DNA of 64,000 nucleotides, taken from Phaeobacter porticola (GTDB taxonomy: Bacteria; Pseudomonadota; Alphaproteobacteria; Rhodobacterales; Rhodobacteraceae). Shown in pieces: positions 62,756 to 64,000 of this stretch (position 1 is the stretch's first letter; every line of letters begins with the position of its first letter). The notes below the pieces were generated by a model. The model saw only the letters and a program-made list of their open reading frames with translations, made no database searches and was not told the DNA's origin. The stretch lies in contig NZ_CP016364.1 in the NCBI RefSeq assembly GCF_001888185.1, positions 1,674,001 through 1,738,000 of the forward strand. Reading direction: 5' to 3'. Both the position numbers and the translations under genes were made by a program.

Positions 62756-63337
62756 ATGCTGCTGCTGATCGACAACTACGATTCCTTTACTTACAATCTG
62801 GTCCACTACCTGGGCGAGCTTGGCGCCGATGTCGCCGTGCATCGCAATGATGCGCTCAATGTGCAGGATGCAATGGCGATGAAGCCTGCGGGCATCTTGC
62901 TGTCCCCGGGCCCCTGTGACCCCGATCAGGCGGGCATTTGCCTGGCACTGACCGAGGCCGCGGCCGAAACCCGCACCCCTTTGCTGGGGGTCTGCCTCGG
63001 GCATCAGACCATTGGTCAGGTCTTTGGCGGCAATGTGGTGCGTTGCAAGGACATCGTTCACGGCAAGATGGGCACCATGCACCACATCAACAAGGGTCTC
63101 TTTGCGGGTCTGCCCTCTCCGTTTGAAGCCACCCGCTATCACTCTCTGGTGGTCGAGCGCGACACCCTGCCCGACTGTCTTGAAATCACGGCCGAACTGG
63201 ATGATGGCGTCATCATGGGGCTGCAACACAAGGAACTGCCAATCCACGGCGTGCAGTTCCATCCGGAATCCATTGCCTCGGAACACGGTCACGCGCTGCT
63301 GAAGAATTTTCTTAATGAGATGAAGGTTCCAGCATGA
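62756..63337 (+). CDS. trpG: anthranilate synthase component II (glutamine amidotransferase)
   Basis: Supplies ammonia from glutamine to TrpE. The 193-residue class I glutaminase has Cys80 in LLGVCLGHQ and the His-Glu pair in [13 protein letters not shown]. The start [19 protein letters not shown] is the standard beginning of TrpG/PabA, so the ATG at 62756 is right and the in-frame 62693 is not. Its stop overlaps the trpD start (ATGA). A PabA dual role is possible, but the trpD neighbour favours tryptophan synthesis. Confidence 0.95.
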   Translation: MLLLIDNYDSFTYNLVHYLGELGADVAVHRNDALNVQDAMAMKPAGILLSPGPCDPDQAGICLALTEAAAETRTPLLGVCLGHQTIGQVFGGNVVRCKDIVHGKMGTMHHINKGLFAGLPSPFEATRYHSLVVERDTLPDCLEITAELDDGVIMGLQHKELPIHGVQFHPESIASEHGHALLKNFLNEMKVPA

Positions 63338-64000
63338 GCAACGCAATGAAGCCGTTGATCGACGCCGCCGCCGACCGCGCCCTGACACGCGCAGAGGCTG
63401 AGGACGCCTTTACCCATCTGTTCGAAGGCAACGCAACGCCCAGCCAGATGGGCGGCTTGCTCATGGCGCTGCGCACACGCGGCGAAACGGTGGACGAGTA
63501 TGCCGCCGCCGCTGCTGTGATGCGGGCGAAATGTAACCCCGTGGTGGCTCCGGCTGGCGCAATGGACATCGTCGGAACCGGTGGTGACGGCAAGGGCACG
63601 CTTAATATATCAACGGCGACGGCTTTTGTGGTCGCAGGCGCCGGTACAATTGTGGCCAAACATGGCAACCGCAACCTGTCATCGAAATCCGGCGCGGCAG
63701 ATGCGCTTGGCCAGATGGGCATCAATGTGATGGTGGGTCCGAAGGTGGCAGAACAGGCGCTGCAAGAGGCGGGAATCTGCTTTATGATGGCCCCCATGCA
63801 CCACCCTGCGATTGCCCATGTGATGCCAACGCGGCAGGAACTGGGGACGCGCACGATCTTTAATATCCTTGGCCCGTTGACGAACCCCGCAGGCGTCAAA
63901 CGCCAGCTGACTGGTGCGTTTTCGCGCGACCTGATCCGGCCAATGGCCGAGACTCTGGGACAGCTCGGCGCGGAACAGGCCTGGTTGGTTCATGGTTCTG
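63334..64000 (+). CDS. trpD: anthranilate phosphoribosyltransferase (partial, runs off window)
   Basis: Second step of tryptophan synthesis: anthranilate plus PRPP. The first 222 codons are present. Motifs visible: [15 protein letters not shown] (PRPP loop, residues about 80-95), [17 protein letters not shown] (the family block) and GPLTNPA. The ATG at 63334 overlaps the trpG stop by four bases, so translation is coupled. The frame stays open to the end of the window. Confidence 0.95.
   Translation, partial: MSNAMKPLIDAAADRALTRAEAEDAFTHLFEGNATPSQMGGLLMALRTRGETVDEYAAAAAVMRAKCNPVVAPAGAMDIVGTGGDGKGTLNISTATAFVVAGAGTIVAKHGNRNLSSKSGAADALGQMGINVMVGPKVAEQALQEAGICFMMAPMHHPAIAHVMPTRQELGTRTIFNILGPLTNPAGVKRQLTGAFSRDLIRPMAETLGQLGAEQAWLVHGS

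Overview
The window looks like a chromosomal segment of a marine alphaproteobacterium of the Rhodobacterales (Roseobacter group). This is inferred from gene content: an arginase/citrulline hydrolase/ornithine cyclodeaminase operon behind a divergent Lrp-type regulator, a B12-dependent class II ribonucleotide reductase, a DUF192 gene and a double cold-shock-domain gene beside tRNA-Pro, an MttB-family methyltransferase beside a LivFGHMK-type transporter, methionine gamma-lyase, and high-GC codon use. No species is claimed. No phage, insertion sequence, CRISPR array or rRNA was seen.

Layout. (1) 1-3100: arginine/citrulline/ornithine catabolism, with the first codons of a divergent regulator at the left edge. 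(2) 3100-11700: housekeeping genes (HNH nuclease, RluE-type pseudouridine synthase, esterase, alkylbase glycosylase, MFS exporter, squalene/phytoene synthase-like protein, citramalate synthase, CysS) and one candidate small RNA unit. (3) 11900-13450: two related outer-membrane beta-barrel proteins. (4) 13800-21250: a non-pyrrolysine MttB homologue facing a five-gene branched-chain-type ABC transporter plus a glycosyltransferase, with a possible gene remnant upstream. (5) 21600-25820: an unknown protein divergent from a CheB-CheR-PAS hybrid. (6) 25900-30240: an AceE-type 2-oxoacid dehydrogenase with methionine gamma-lyase and a divergent Lrp regulator, readable as a methionine-to-propionyl-CoA route. 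(7) 30300-36700: an adenylate cyclase-TPR protein, then a vanadium haloperoxidase/PAP2-type enzyme with a striking Gly-Leu repeat, converging on a large HEFGH metallopeptidase-like protein. (8) tRNA-Asn, then a seven-gene leftward operon (GntR regulator, PLP lyase, sugar ABC transporter, AGE-family isomerase) with two TGT-N3-ACA operator-like sites upstream. (9) 45000-64000: MFS and GNAT genes, nrdJ with a small membrane ORF overlapping its start, tRNA-Pro, cspA-like, pdxH, fabI, lysE, gpt, an aminotransferase, a PpiD-like foldase and the trpE / trpG-trpD group split by an opposing YibQ-like gene.

The most unusual parts are the Gly-Leu-repeat haloperoxidase with its convergent metallopeptidase partner, the carbohydrate ABC operon that carries a Cys/Met-type PLP lyase, and the MttB homologue with no corrinoid protein nearby. 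All functional statements are from reading motifs and context; no database search was run.
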